From: Lachnospiraceae bacterium M18-1
Lineage (GTDB): Bacteria > Bacillota > Clostridia > Lachnospirales > Lachnospiraceae
Assembly (NCBI GenBank): GCA_000403295.2
Contig: KE159609.1
Coordinates: forward strand, 898,725-962,724
Length of the DNA: 64,000 nucleotides
Direction: 5' to 3'
The notes below the pieces were generated by a model. That model saw only the letters and a list, made by a program, of their open reading frames with translations. It was not told where the DNA came from and ran no database searches. Positions 43,243 through 51,423 of this stretch are shown piece after piece. The first letter of the stretch is position 1, and each line of letters opens with the position of its first letter. Position numbers and translations under genes: made by a program.

Positions 43243-44454
43243 ATGGAAATGAATTCTGCAAATGTAGAAGCCGTTGTAAAACAGGTTCTGGAAAGTATGT
43301 TAAGCCAGCCGGTTTCAGCTCCGGCAGCTGCACCGGCAGCAGGCCAGGCGATCCCGAAGACCGCACACGTAGCGATGCTGACGGCTCTGGAGCATTATGA
43401 TGTAAAGGAATTTCCGATGCCGGAGGTCGGCGACGGAGATATCCTTGTAAAAGTAGAAGGCTGCGGCGTCTGCGGAACAGACGCTCATGAATTTAAGAGA
43501 GATCCTTTCGGCCTGATTCCGGTAGCGCTGGGACACGAAGGTACCGGCGAGATCGTGAAGATGGGTAAGGATGTCAAGGCGGACAGTGCCGGAAAGCCAC
43601 TGAAGCTGGGCGACAAGGTGGTTACCTGCATGATCTTCAAGGATAACCCGGATATTACCATGTTTGACCTGAACAAGCAGAATGTGGGCGGCGCGGATGT
43701 ATATGGACTGCTCCCGGATGATGATATTCATCTGAACGGATGGTTTTCCGATTACATACTGATCCGGAAGGGTTCCACTGTATTCAATGTCAGCGATCTG
43801 GATCTGAAGTCCCGTATCCTGATCGAACCCTGCGCCGTACTGATCCACGCGGTTGAGAGGGCGAAGACGACCGGCATCCTGCGGTTCAACAGCAGGGTTG
43901 TGGTTCAGGGCTGCGGACCGATCGGACTGATCTGTATCGCGATCCTCCGTACCATGGGGATTGAAAATATCGTGGCAGTAGACGGCAATCAGCAGAGGCT
44001 GGATTTTGCGAAGAGGATGGGAGCAGACAATTCCGTCAACTTCATGAACCACAAAGGAATCGAAGCACTCAGCGGCGCCGTGAAGGAAGCATTCGGCGGA
44101 TACGAGGCGGATTTCGCGTTCCAGTGTACCGGATCTCCGGTGGCTCACGCGAATATCTACAAGTTCATCCGTAACGGCGGCGGACTCTGCGAGCTGGGAT
44201 TCTTCATCAACGGCGGAGACGCGACCATCAATCCGCACTTTGACCTTTGCTCCAAGGAGATCACGCTGGTCGGCTCCTGGGTATACACCCTGAGAGACTA
44301 TGCGACCACATTTGACTTCCTGAAACGTGCGAAGGCGATCGGACTTCCGATGGATGACCTGATCACACATGAATTTCCGCTGGAGCAGATCAACGAGGCC
44401 CATGTAACAAATCTGAAGCAGGAAGGTCTCAAGATCGCGATCGTGAATAAGTAG
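43243..44454 (+). CDS. BMC-targeted zinc-dependent alcohol dehydrogenase
   Basis: A 403-residue medium-chain dehydrogenase. The N-terminus MEMNSANVEAVVKQVLESML is an encapsulation helix followed by an Ala/Pro linker. Zinc ligands are intact: Cys77 in CGVCGTD and His98 in GHEGTG. The Rossmann motif is VVQGCGPIGLICIAILR. It is paralogous to the protein at 33453, which lacks these ligands. It should reduce propanal to propanol, or lactaldehyde to propanediol, within the shell. ATG 43243 follows GAGGAGGCAATATAAA. Confidence 0.92.
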   Translation: MEMNSANVEAVVKQVLESMLSQPVSAPAAAPAAGQAIPKTAHVAMLTALEHYDVKEFPMPEVGDGDILVKVEGCGVCGTDAHEFKRDPFGLIPVALGHEGTGEIVKMGKDVKADSAGKPLKLGDKVVTCMIFKDNPDITMFDLNKQNVGGADVYGLLPDDDIHLNGWFSDYILIRKGSTVFNVSDLDLKSRILIEPCAVLIHAVERAKTTGILRFNSRVVVQGCGPIGLICIAILRTMGIENIVAVDGNQQRLDFAKRMGADNSVNFMNHKGIEALSGAVKEAFGGYEADFAFQCTGSPVAHANIYKFIRNGGGLCELGFFINGGDATINPHFDLCSKEITLVGSWVYTLRDYATTFDFLKRAKAIGLPMDDLITHEFPLEQINEAHVTNLKQEGLKIAIVNK

Positions 44455-44544
44455 TGATGATTCAGAACGGCAGCAGACGGTTCTGTGGTCTGCCGTCGTG
44501 AACAGTGACGTGATCTTTGAAATTACCTGCGAAGGAGAGTGGTT

Positions 44545-44889
44545 ATGGGAGAAGCAGTAGGAATGCTGGAGGTATTCGGGCTGGCGACCGCCTACGCCGC
44601 GGCAGATGCCGGGTGCAAGGCAGGCAATGTCCGGCTGGAGACCTTTGATAAAAACAAACCGGCGAATGCGGATGAATTACCTGTACCGCTGATCGTGATG
44701 GTGAAATTTCGCGGAAGCGTATCCGATGTCCAAGCCGCGTTAGAGGCGGCAAGCGCCAGGGCCAAAGAGCTTGCGGGAATCGTTACGGAATACAAGATCG
44801 CAAGGCCCACGGAGGATACGGAGAAGATGCTCAAACTGAGCGGCTTAGATAAAGGAACACCAAATAAAAAATATTTAAAAGAAGTCTAG
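44545..44889 (+). CDS. BMC shell protein with C-terminal tail
   Basis: A 114-residue single-BMC-domain protein (EAVGMLEVFGLATAYAAADAGCKAGNVRL, VKFRGSVSDVQAALEAA). An insertion FDKNKPANADELPVPLIV in the pore region makes it distinct from the PduA-like tiles. A 20-residue tail LSGLDKGTPNKKYLKEV follows the domain. ATG 44545 follows GAAGGAGAGTGGTT. Confidence 0.9.
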   Translation: MGEAVGMLEVFGLATAYAAADAGCKAGNVRLETFDKNKPANADELPVPLIVMVKFRGSVSDVQAALEAASARAKELAGIVTEYKIARPTEDTEKMLKLSGLDKGTPNKKYLKEV

Positions 44890-44901
44890 GAGGATATAAA
44901 A

Positions 44902-45177
44902 ATGGCACAGCAGGCATTAGGAATGGTAGAAACCAGAGGTTTGACAGCAGCAATCGAAGCAGCAGACGCAATGACAAAGGCGGCTGAGGTTACATTGGTA
45001 GGAACAGAGAAGATCGGATCCGGTCTTGTAACTGTTCTGGTACGCGGAGACGTAGGCGCTGTGAAGGCGGCTGTTGAGACAGGAGCGGACGCTGCGGCAA
45101 GACTTGGAGAGCTGGTTGCGACACACGTGATCCCGAGGCCGCATGACGACGTAGAGAAGATTCTCCCTACGGTTTAA
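44902..45177 (+). CDS. PduA/PduJ-like BMC-H shell protein
   Basis: A 91-residue hexamer-forming tile, starting [13 protein letters not shown]. The pore loop [13 protein letters not shown] is the small-polar-metabolite type seen in PduA and PduJ. It is very similar to the BMC domain encoded at 45961. The ribosome site is CTAGGAGGATATAAAA. Confidence 0.95.
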   Translation: MAQQALGMVETRGLTAAIEAADAMTKAAEVTLVGTEKIGSGLVTVLVRGDVGAVKAAVETGADAAARLGELVATHVIPRPHDDVEKILPTV

Positions 45178-45249
45178 GTTGAGAGAAGCTGTGATCCGCG
45201 GTCCAGAAATATAAGTGACTGCGGGTCATGACAGGAGAATCCCTCAGAT

Positions 45250-45397
45250 GTTACTGTTCACACGGTATCGTGCAGCTGCTGCACGATATCCGTCCAATAC
45301 AGTGATGGGGCGGGCATCCGGCTCCCCGCCGTCAGGCGGTTTCTCAATGAGACGGATGCCGTTGCTGTGAACACCCGGCCAGGGTGTGAACAGTAAC
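45250..45397 (+). ncRNA. Branched RNA structure between shell genes (candidate regulatory element)
   Basis: Within the 250-base gap 45178-45427, GTTACTGTTCACAC (45250-45263) pairs perfectly with 45384-45397. Inside this outer stem are a 13-bp bulged hairpin (45263-45275 with 45279-45292), an 8-bp stem GGCATCCG/CGGATGCC (45313-45320 with 45353-45360) and within it CCGCC/GGCGG. The right outer arm could instead form a local hairpin ACACCC/GGGTGT (45371-45376 with 45382-45387), giving two exclusive folds. CCCTCAGAT flanks both sides as a direct repeat. No known riboswitch is recognised. Confidence 0.45.
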
Positions 45398-45427
45398 CCT
45401 CAGATTGATAAGTAAAGGAGCAGTCTC

Positions 45428-45712
45428 ATGGGACAGGCATATGGATTTTTTGAAATCCCGAGTGTGACGGCAGCTGTAGTCGCCATTGATATGATGTGCA
45501 AGACGGCGCAGGTGGAACTGGTCACATGGGAGAAAAAACTGGGCGGGCGTCTTGTCACCATCATCATCCGCGGGGATGTGTCCGCAGTGACACAGGCGAT
45601 CGAAACCGCTGCCGCGAACGGGATCAAAGAACCGGCGGCATACGCGGTGATCGCAAGTCCCCACGAGGAGATCATCAAGATGGTGAACCAGAGTGCCAAC
45701 CGGGTAAGTTAA
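45428..45712 (+). CDS. BMC shell protein, single BMC domain
   Basis: A 94-residue shell tile ([31 protein letters not shown]). The pore loop [14 protein letters not shown] differs from the PduA type and resembles that of other glycyl-radical BMC hexamers. It ends 13 bases before the next shell gene. The ribosome site is AAAGGAGCAGTCTC. Confidence 0.93.
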   Translation: MGQAYGFFEIPSVTAAVVAIDMMCKTAQVELVTWEKKLGGRLVTIIIRGDVSAVTQAIETAAANGIKEPAAYAVIASPHEEIIKMVNQSANRVS

Positions 45713-45725
45713 GGAGGCAGTGACC

Positions 45726-46238
45726 ATGGCAGATGAGAAGAAGCCGACAGGCGAGGAGAAGAACGTAGATTCTTCCAAAGCGGAAGGCGCAGCCAAAAAA
45801 GGCAGGACAAAGAAAGCTGCAGGATCAAAAGCTGCGTCCGCAAAGAAAGCAGAAACAACAGCCAAAGCGCCTGCCAAGACAGTTCAGAGAGTGAAGCAGG
45901 CGGCGCAGCAGGCAGAAGAGGTTATTGTAGAGCAGACAATCCAGAAGGAGGAAAAAAGAATGTCACAGGAAGCATTAGGAATGGTGGAAACTAGAGGTCT
46001 GGTAGCATCAATCGAAGCAGCAGATACCATGCTCAAAGCAGCAAATGTTGTACTGGTAGGAACAGAGAAGATCGGATCCGGTCTTGTAACCGTTATGGTA
46101 CGCGGAGACGTAGGTGCTGTTAAATCAGCAGTAGAGTCCGGCGCGGAAGCGGCAGGAAGACTCGGCGAGTTAGTAGCGACCCACGTAATCCCAAGACCTC
46201 ACGGCGATGTAGAGAAGATTCTTCCGGCAATCAAATAA
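45726..46238 (+). CDS. BMC shell protein with Lys/Ala-rich N-terminal extension
   Basis: A 170-residue protein if it starts at ATG 45726 (after AAGGAGGCAGTGACC). Residues 1-78 are a low-complexity Lys/Ala/Glu extension, with [20 protein letters not shown] near 24-43 resembling histone H1-like tails, then a predicted coiled segment [20 protein letters not shown]. Residues 79-170 are a PduA-like BMC domain nearly the same as the protein at 44902. A second start with its own strong ribosome site lies exactly at the domain border (see the 45961 entry). The extension could anchor cargo, nucleic acid or cytoskeleton; this is inference. Confidence 0.88.
   Translation: MADEKKPTGEEKNVDSSKAEGAAKKGRTKKAAGSKAASAKKAETTAKAPAKTVQRVKQAAQQAEEVIVEQTIQKEEKRMSQEALGMVETRGLVASIEAADTMLKAANVVLVGTEKIGSGLVTVMVRGDVGAVKSAVESGAEAAGRLGELVATHVIPRPHGDVEKILPAIK
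45961..46238 (+). CDS. Short form of the extended shell protein from an internal start
   Basis: AAGGAGGAAAAAAGA lies directly before an in-frame ATG at 45961 ([13 protein letters not shown]). Translation there gives a 92-residue canonical BMC-H tile with pore loop [13 protein letters not shown]. The arrangement is like PduB and PduB', two products of one gene in the pdu operon. The ribosome site is at least as good as that of the long form, so the short form could be the main product. Confidence 0.7.
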
Positions 46239-46254
46239 GTACGAGCGATGCCAG

Positions 46255-46347
46255 CTGAGGGGTGTTCCGTCAGGATGCGTCCCTCAGAATATATGCAGGA
46301 TTCGCTGCTGCGGATACCATAAGTGTGAACAGCAATGAATCCTGCAT
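46255..46347 (+). ncRNA. Paired hairpins before pduL (candidate RNA element)
   Basis: In the 128-base gap, CTGAGGG (46255-46261) pairs with CCCTCAG (46281-46287), and ATGCAGGATTC (46293-46303) pairs perfectly with GAATCCTGCAT (46337-46347), extended inward by GCTG/CAGC. CCCTCAGA and GTGTGAACAG are shared with the element at 45250. It ends 19 bases before the pduL start codon. Confidence 0.4.
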
Positions 46348-46366
46348 CACCAAGAGGAGAATTGAT

Positions 46367-47014
46367 ATGGACAATAGTAATGTAGCATTAATTACGAAAA
46401 TGGTCTTAGAAGCAATCGAAAAGCAGAAAGCTTCGGCGGAAAATGGTTACCTCGTACCAGTCGGGGTATCCGCAAGACACATCCATCTGACTCAGGAGCA
46501 TGTGGAGGCTTTGTTCGGGGAAGGATATCAGCTGACGAAGAAGAAAGAGCTGATGGGCGGACAGTATGCATCCAATGAGACAGTGACGATCGTGGGCTTA
46601 AAGCTTCGTGCCATTGAGAATGTCCGGATCTTAGGACCTGTCAGAAGCAAATCCCAGGTAGAGGTTTCCGCAACAGACGCCATCCGTCTCGGTGTGAAGG
46701 CGCCGATCCGGGAATCCGGCAATATCGCGGGATCCGCGGCAGTTGCCGTAGTAGGGCCGAAGGGCGTGATCTATCTGAACGAGGGATGTATCATTGCGAA
46801 GAGACATATCCACATGGCGCCGAAGGATGCCATGGCAGCCGGAGTACATGACGGCGATATTGTTTCCGTAAAAGCGGACAATGAGCGAGGTACCGTATTT
46901 AACCATGTGCAGATCCGTGTAGACGACAGCTTTACACTGGAGATGCATATCGACACGGACGAGGCAAATGCATCGAAAATTGCAACAGGAGACACGGTGA
47001 GGATCATATGCTAA
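46367..47014 (+). CDS. pduL: PduL-type phosphate propanoyltransferase, BMC-targeted
   Basis: A 215-residue zinc enzyme converting propionyl-CoA and phosphate to propionyl-phosphate and CoA, recycling CoA in the compartment. The N-terminal helix MDNSNVALITKMVLEAIEKQ is an encapsulation peptide. Metal ligands are in VGVSARHIHLT and IAKRHIHMAPKDA, the two PduL domain signatures. ATG 46367 follows AGAGGAGAATTGAT; the open frame upstream to 46262 is part of the RNA element. It overlaps the pentamer gene by 7 bases. Confidence 0.94.
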   Translation: MDNSNVALITKMVLEAIEKQKASAENGYLVPVGVSARHIHLTQEHVEALFGEGYQLTKKKELMGGQYASNETVTIVGLKLRAIENVRILGPVRSKSQVEVSATDAIRLGVKAPIRESGNIAGSAAVAVVGPKGVIYLNEGCIIAKRHIHMAPKDAMAAGVHDGDIVSVKADNERGTVFNHVQIRVDDSFTLEMHIDTDEANASKIATGDTVRIIC

Positions 47015-47274
47015 TCGGAAAAGTAGTAGGAAGTGTTGTTTCAACACGGAAAAGTGAAAATTTAGTCGGTAATAAATTCATGATCGTAGATGTTCTGGAG
47101 CATATGCAGAACGGCGCAAAACAGCTCATTGCCATTGACAAGATCGGCGCCGGAGTAGGAGAATACGTACTGGTGGCACAGGGCAGCGCGGCCAGGATCG
47201 GAAGCGGCATGCCGGACGCCCCTGTGGATGCGGCGATCGTTGGAATTATTGACGATGGAACAGGACTGGAGTAG
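47008..47274 (+). CDS. BMC-P pentameric vertex protein (EutN/CcmL/PduN family)
   Basis: An 88-residue EutN/CcmL protein (MLIGKVVGSVVSTRKSENLVG, LIAIDKIGAGVGEYVLVAQGSAAR) that caps the twelve vertices of the shell. It is translationally coupled to pduL by overlap and is the only pentamer gene in the window. Confidence 0.95.
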   Translation: MLIGKVVGSVVSTRKSENLVGNKFMIVDVLEHMQNGAKQLIAIDKIGAGVGEYVLVAQGSAARIGSGMPDAPVDAAIVGIIDDGTGLE

Positions 47275-47283
47275 TGAAAGATT

Positions 47284-48627
47284 ATGGATATGAAAGAATT
47301 AAGCATGCTCATGCAGCAAAACGGGATCGTGGGCGCCGGCGGCGCGGGCTTTCCTACCTATGCGAAGCTAAATGAGAATGCGGATACAATTATTCTGAAC
47401 TGCGCAGAATGTGAACCACTACTGAGATTACATAGACAATTACTTGAAAAATATGCCCAGGAGATCGTGGATACCTTCCATCTGATCGGAGAGGCAGTGG
47501 GGGCCAAAGAGGTCATCATCGGAATCAAGAAAGCATATACCAGGACGATAGAAGCATTAAATTCGGTCATCGGCGCTTATCCGGAAGTCCGGTTAGGGCT
47601 GCTGGATGAAGTCTATCCTGCCGGCGACGAAGTGGTGCTGATCTATGAAGTTACGGGAAAGGTGGTAAGGCCCGGCGGACTTCCGATCGAATGCGGCGTT
47701 GCCGTATTCAATGTAGAGACGGTCTACAATATATACAGGGCTATGAACCAGCAGACTCCGGTCATGGACAAACTGGTATCTGTGGTAGCCGAGGTGGAGC
47801 ATCCGGTAACCGTGCGGGTTCCGATCGGGACGAGCATCGAAGAGACCGTGCACCTTGCAGGCGCGGCGACCACACCGAATCCGGTGTATTTTATCGGAGG
47901 CCCGATGATGGGCTTTATCGGGAGCGGTTCCCAGCCGGTGACCAAGACGACGAATGCGGTGCTGGTGCTGCCCGAATCCCACTATATCATCCAGAAGAAA
48001 CGGCAGAAGGTATCTATAGACCTGAAGCGGGCGGCGGCATGCTGCTGCCAGTGCAGTATGTGTACCGACCTGTGTCCGAGAAACCGTCTGGGCCATCCGA
48101 TCCAGCCCCACCTGTTCATGCGTGCGGCAACCTGTAAGGACGTGCAGAAGCCGGATATTTTTGTCAACACGTTTTTCTGCAGTTCCTGTGGATTGTGTGA
48201 GATGTATTCCTGTTTCCAGGGACTCTCACCTCGAACACTGATGGCAGAGTACAAGGCAGGCTTAAGAAGCCACGGACTGAAGCCCCCGCAGGTGGTTCCG
48301 AAGCCGGTAGGGGAAGAACGGGAATATCGGAAGGTCCCGATGGAACGTCTTATGGCAAGGCTGGATCTGACGAAGTATAACAAAGAGGCTCCGTTGGATG
48401 AATCGGCTGTTTTGGTCCGTAAGGTGAAGATCATGCTGAGCCAGCATATCGGCGCGCCGGCTTCCCCAATCGTAAAGCAGGGGGATACCGTCACCGCGGG
48501 ACAGATGATCGCGGAACCGGCCAAGGGCTTAAGCGTGGGTATCCATGCATCCATTGACGGTGTGATAAAAGAAGTAAGTGAGAAATATGTGATCATTGAG
48601 ACGCAGGAAGGACGTGCAGGGAAATGA
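47284..48627 (+). CDS. pduS: PduS-like RnfC-related electron-transfer protein
   Basis: A 447-residue flavin/iron-sulfur protein related to RnfC. The N-terminal GIVGAGGAGFPTYAKLN loop binds FMN/NADH; two cluster motifs follow, CCQCSMCTDLCPRNRLGH (near 255) and CSSCGLCEMYSC (near 300). PduS reduces cobalamin in B12-dependent compartments, but the dehydratase here is a glycyl radical enzyme, so it more likely passes electrons across the shell through PduT, for NADH balance or radical activation. ATG 47284 follows GTGAAAGATT, a weak site. It overlaps the PduT gene by 4 bases. Confidence 0.9.
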   Translation: MDMKELSMLMQQNGIVGAGGAGFPTYAKLNENADTIILNCAECEPLLRLHRQLLEKYAQEIVDTFHLIGEAVGAKEVIIGIKKAYTRTIEALNSVIGAYPEVRLGLLDEVYPAGDEVVLIYEVTGKVVRPGGLPIECGVAVFNVETVYNIYRAMNQQTPVMDKLVSVVAEVEHPVTVRVPIGTSIEETVHLAGAATTPNPVYFIGGPMMGFIGSGSQPVTKTTNAVLVLPESHYIIQKKRQKVSIDLKRAAACCCQCSMCTDLCPRNRLGHPIQPHLFMRAATCKDVQKPDIFVNTFFCSSCGLCEMYSCFQGLSPRTLMAEYKAGLRSHGLKPPQVVPKPVGEEREYRKVPMERLMARLDLTKYNKEAPLDESAVLVRKVKIMLSQHIGAPASPIVKQGDTVTAGQMIAEPAKGLSVGIHASIDGVIKEVSEKYVIIETQEGRAGK

Positions 48628-49172
48628 GTAAGGCAATTGGAATGGTAGAATATAAGACTGTTTCAGCAGGTGTCGTGGCGGCAGACGCCATGGTGAAGAC
48701 CTCTGAAGTCAGTATCATCGAAGCACAGACCGTATGTCCGGGAAAGTATATCGTCATCATTTCAGGAGATCTGAGCGCAGTCAATGCAGCCGTGGAAGCG
48801 GCAAAAACATTGCATGGAATGCATCTGATCAACAGTTTTGTACTCGGAAACCCGCACGAATCCATTTTCCCGGCTATCTACGGGGCAGCCGGGATAGAAG
48901 CGGTTTCGGCCCTGGGAATCATGGAGACATACGATGCGACTTCGATCATAGTGGCAGCAGATGAAGCGGCGAAGACAGCGATTGTGGATCTTGTGGAGCT
49001 TCGGATCGCAAGAGGAATGTGCGGAAAATCCTACCTGATGCTGACCGGAGAGGTGGCGGCCGTAGAGGCAGCCATCGAGCGGGCAAAATCAGTGACTGCA
49101 AAGGACGGGATGTTCCTGGATTCCTCCGTGATCGCACATCCGGACGCACAGATCAGGAACGCGATACTATAA
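48624..49172 (+). CDS. pduT: PduT-like tandem-BMC (BMC-T) shell protein
   Basis: A 182-residue protein with two BMC domains (1-90, 95-182), forming trimers. Cys38 in QTVCPGKYIVIISG is at the position that holds a [4Fe-4S] cluster at the trimer axis in PduT. With the overlapping PduS gene it forms the likely electron conduit of the shell. It is the last shell gene of the operon and is followed by a hairpin. Confidence 0.93.
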   Translation: MSKAIGMVEYKTVSAGVVAADAMVKTSEVSIIEAQTVCPGKYIVIISGDLSAVNAAVEAAKTLHGMHLINSFVLGNPHESIFPAIYGAAGIEAVSALGIMETYDATSIIVAADEAAKTAIVDLVELRIARGMCGKSYLMLTGEVAAVEAAIERAKSVTAKDGMFLDSSVIAHPDAQIRNAIL

Positions 49173-49190
49173 AGAGTTTAAACAAAGGAA

Positions 49191-49242
49191 TGCGGGAAAA
49201 TAACTTCAGTATGCAATATAGGCGATATGTTATTTTTCCGCA
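49191..49242 (+). terminator. Hairpin after the shell genes
   Basis: TGCGGGAAAATAAC (49191-49204) pairs with GTTATTTTTCCGCA (49229-49242), 13 Watson-Crick pairs and one G-U, with a 24-base loop. No strong T run follows, so termination may be partial. Confidence 0.55.
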
Positions 49243-49287
49243 GTCTTACGTTTTCATTGGATTTATAAACAGTTGGGAGGCGGTACG

Positions 49288-50052
49288 ATGCTTGCGATTG
49301 AGAGACGGAATGAGATACTGGAAAAGCTACAGGCAGAACGCCGCGTGGTAGTGAGTGAATTGAGCCAGTTCTACAAGGTATCGGAGGAGACGATACGGCG
49401 TGACCTGGAGAAGCTTGTCAATGACGGATATGCGATTAAGAGCTACGGCGGTGCGGTGATCAATGAAAACACCAATATTGATCTGCCTTTTAAGGTCCGG
49501 AAGAACCATAACGTGATCGGCAAGCAGCGCATCGCCGGACTGTTTAACAAGATGGTGAAGGACGGCGACAGCATTATGCTGGACGCCAGCTCCACCGCCG
49601 TCTATGTCGTGAAAGCATTGAAGGATAAAAAGAATCTGACGGTGATCACCAATTCCGTGGAGATCATCATAGAACTGCTGGATGTGCCGGACTGGAAGAT
49701 CCTTTCCACCGGAGGCGTGTCCAGGGAAGGGTCATTCGCCCTGGTAGGCCCACAGACGGACCGGATGCTGAGGTCGTACCATGTGGACAAGGCAGTGATC
49801 TCCTGCAAGGGGATCGACCTGCAGGCAGGGATCACGGATTCCGACGAGCTTCATGCGGACAACAAAAGAACCATGCTGGAATCCGCCAGAGAAAAAATCC
49901 TGGTGGTGGACGGCAGTAAATTTGGAAAGGTGGCATTCAATACCATTGCCGGGCTGGGTGAGATCACATCCGTTGTCACAGACGAAAAGCCCGACGAGCA
50001 GTGGCTGCAGGCGATGGAGGCTGCAGGGACAGAATGCATCTATCCGGAGTAA
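49288..50052 (+). CDS. DeoR/GlpR family transcriptional regulator
   Basis: A 254-residue repressor. The helix-turn-helix is MLAIERRNEILEKLQAERRV through SEETIRRDLEKLVNDGYAIKSYGGAV; the sensor domain binds a phosphorylated sugar in this family (VGPQTDRMLRSYHVDKAVIS, then VVDGSKFGKVAF). ATG 49288 follows GGGAGGCGGTACG. As the only regulator within the BMC operon it probably controls promoter 36698 through the repeats at 36609. Fuculose- or rhamnulose-1-phosphate is a plausible inducer. Confidence 0.92.
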   Translation: MLAIERRNEILEKLQAERRVVVSELSQFYKVSEETIRRDLEKLVNDGYAIKSYGGAVINENTNIDLPFKVRKNHNVIGKQRIAGLFNKMVKDGDSIMLDASSTAVYVVKALKDKKNLTVITNSVEIIIELLDVPDWKILSTGGVSREGSFALVGPQTDRMLRSYHVDKAVISCKGIDLQAGITDSDELHADNKRTMLESAREKILVVDGSKFGKVAFNTIAGLGEITSVVTDEKPDEQWLQAMEAAGTECIYPE

Positions 50053-50078
50053 ATAATGCGACAGGATGATTCGGTCAA

Positions 50079-51224
50079 ATGAAAAGTTTTGATATAAAGA
50101 CAAAAATATATTTCGGCGACCAGGCGCTGGACAGGCTCTCGGAAATTCCCTACCAGCGGGTGCTGGTCATCACGGATCCGTTCATGGCTCAGAGCAGTAT
50201 GATCAATCTGGTAACCGATCCTCTGAAAAAGGGCCGCAAGGAATTTGAGATTTTCCAGGATGTGGTTCCGGATCCGCCCATCGAAAAGATTTCCGAAGGC
50301 GTGAAAAAAATGCTGGAGTACAGGCCCGACGTGATTGTGGCGGTGGGCGGCGGCTCTGCCATTGATTCCTCCAAGTCTATCCGGGAATTTGCGCTGCGGG
50401 TTGACCGCTATGGGGAGGTTGGGCTGATCGCAATCCCAACGACCAGCGGGACGGGCTCGGAAGTGACTTCCTTTGCGGTGGTTTCAGATCCGAAAGAACA
50501 GAGAAAGTATCCGCTGGTATCCCGGGATATGACGCCGGATGAGGCGATTCTGGACGCGGAGCTGGTGAAAAGCGTGCCGCCTGCGGTGACGGCGGATACG
50601 GGGATGGATGTATTTACCCATGCGCTGGAAGCCTGCGTGAGTACGAACCGGAACGATTTTTCCACGGCTCTGGCGGAAAAATCCATCGAGATCTGCGGCG
50701 TGTTCCTGCTTCGGGCATACTTAGACGGCAGAGATACCCACGCTAGACAGAAGATGCACTCGGCTTCCTGCCTGGCAGGTCTGGCATTTAACTCCGCATC
50801 ATTGGGGCTGAACCACGGGATGGCGCACCAACTGGGCGCTACCTTCCATATCCCCCACGGGCGGGCAAATGCCATGCTGCTTCCGCATATCATTGAGTTT
50901 AACAGTGATATCAATAAGCACAGCAAAAGCCAGACGGACTATCTGCCTGCGGTAAAGCGTTACTCCACCGTGGCGCAGATTCTGGGTCTGAGCAGCTATA
51001 ATAAAATCATGACCGTGCGCTCCCTGGTGAACTGGGTGCAGTTCATGATGAAAGAAATGGATATCCCGCTGTCCATCTCCCAGATGGAGAAGATATCCAA
51101 AGAAGAATATTTTGCCGCTATCGACCGTATGGCAGATGCCGCGCTGGCCGACGGCTGTACCGCCACCAACCCGCGGGTGCCGAGCAAGGCGGATATTATG
51201 AAAATTTATGAAGCATTGTGGTGA
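50079..51224 (+). CDS. pduQ: Iron-dependent propanol dehydrogenase (PduQ-like)
   Basis: A 381-residue iron alcohol dehydrogenase of the PduQ/EutG group. The cofactor motif is AVGGGSAIDSSKSI; metal-binding residues lie in DTGMDVFTHALEA and GLNHGMAHQLGATFHIPHGRA. In pdu systems PduQ reduces propanal to propanol and regenerates NAD+ inside the shell. It lacks an added N-terminal helix. The ribosome site is weak (AGGATGATTCGGTCAA). It is followed by a terminator and ends the BMC region. Confidence 0.9.
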   Translation: MKSFDIKTKIYFGDQALDRLSEIPYQRVLVITDPFMAQSSMINLVTDPLKKGRKEFEIFQDVVPDPPIEKISEGVKKMLEYRPDVIVAVGGGSAIDSSKSIREFALRVDRYGEVGLIAIPTTSGTGSEVTSFAVVSDPKEQRKYPLVSRDMTPDEAILDAELVKSVPPAVTADTGMDVFTHALEACVSTNRNDFSTALAEKSIEICGVFLLRAYLDGRDTHARQKMHSASCLAGLAFNSASLGLNHGMAHQLGATFHIPHGRANAMLLPHIIEFNSDINKHSKSQTDYLPAVKRYSTVAQILGLSSYNKIMTVRSLVNWVQFMMKEMDIPLSISQMEKISKEEYFAAIDRMADAALADGCTATNPRVPSKADIMKIYEALW

Positions 51225-51229
51225 AGCTT

Positions 51230-51280
51230 AGCTGCAGTCGTGTCTGTTTCCTATGTGAGCAGATGCGGCTGCAGCTTTTA
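51230..51280 (+). terminator. Terminator after the pduQ-like gene
   Basis: AGCTGCAG (51230-51237) pairs with CTGCAGCT (51269-51276), followed by a short T run. Confidence 0.6.
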
Positions 51281-51367
51281 AAATATGTCCGAAATATTTA
51301 CATCCCTATGGTGTGAGCAAACTTTTAAATGACTGTGTGGAATTAGAACAGCAAGAATATGGTATTG

Positions 51368-51406
51368 AAAGCCGCAGATTTCTGATGAAAGAGGTCTGCG
51401 GCTTTT
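51368..51406. terminator. Second hairpin before the GntR gene
   Basis: AAAGCCGCAGA (51368-51378) pairs perfectly with TCTGCGGCTTT (51395-51405); A and T runs at both sides suit termination in either direction. Confidence 0.65.
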
Positions 51407-51423
51407 ATGTATAGAAAATTCTA

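Noticed and set aside
43315..44403. 362-codon minus-strand frame opposite the zinc alcohol dehydrogenase
   Set aside because: Shadow frame; no start signal and no motif.
45178..45427. Cobalamin riboswitch or EutV/ANTAR tandem hairpin antiterminator
   Set aside because: No B12-box sequence and no pair of short AGCAANGRRG-type ANTAR hairpins; the arrangement is one long enclosing stem with inner branches.
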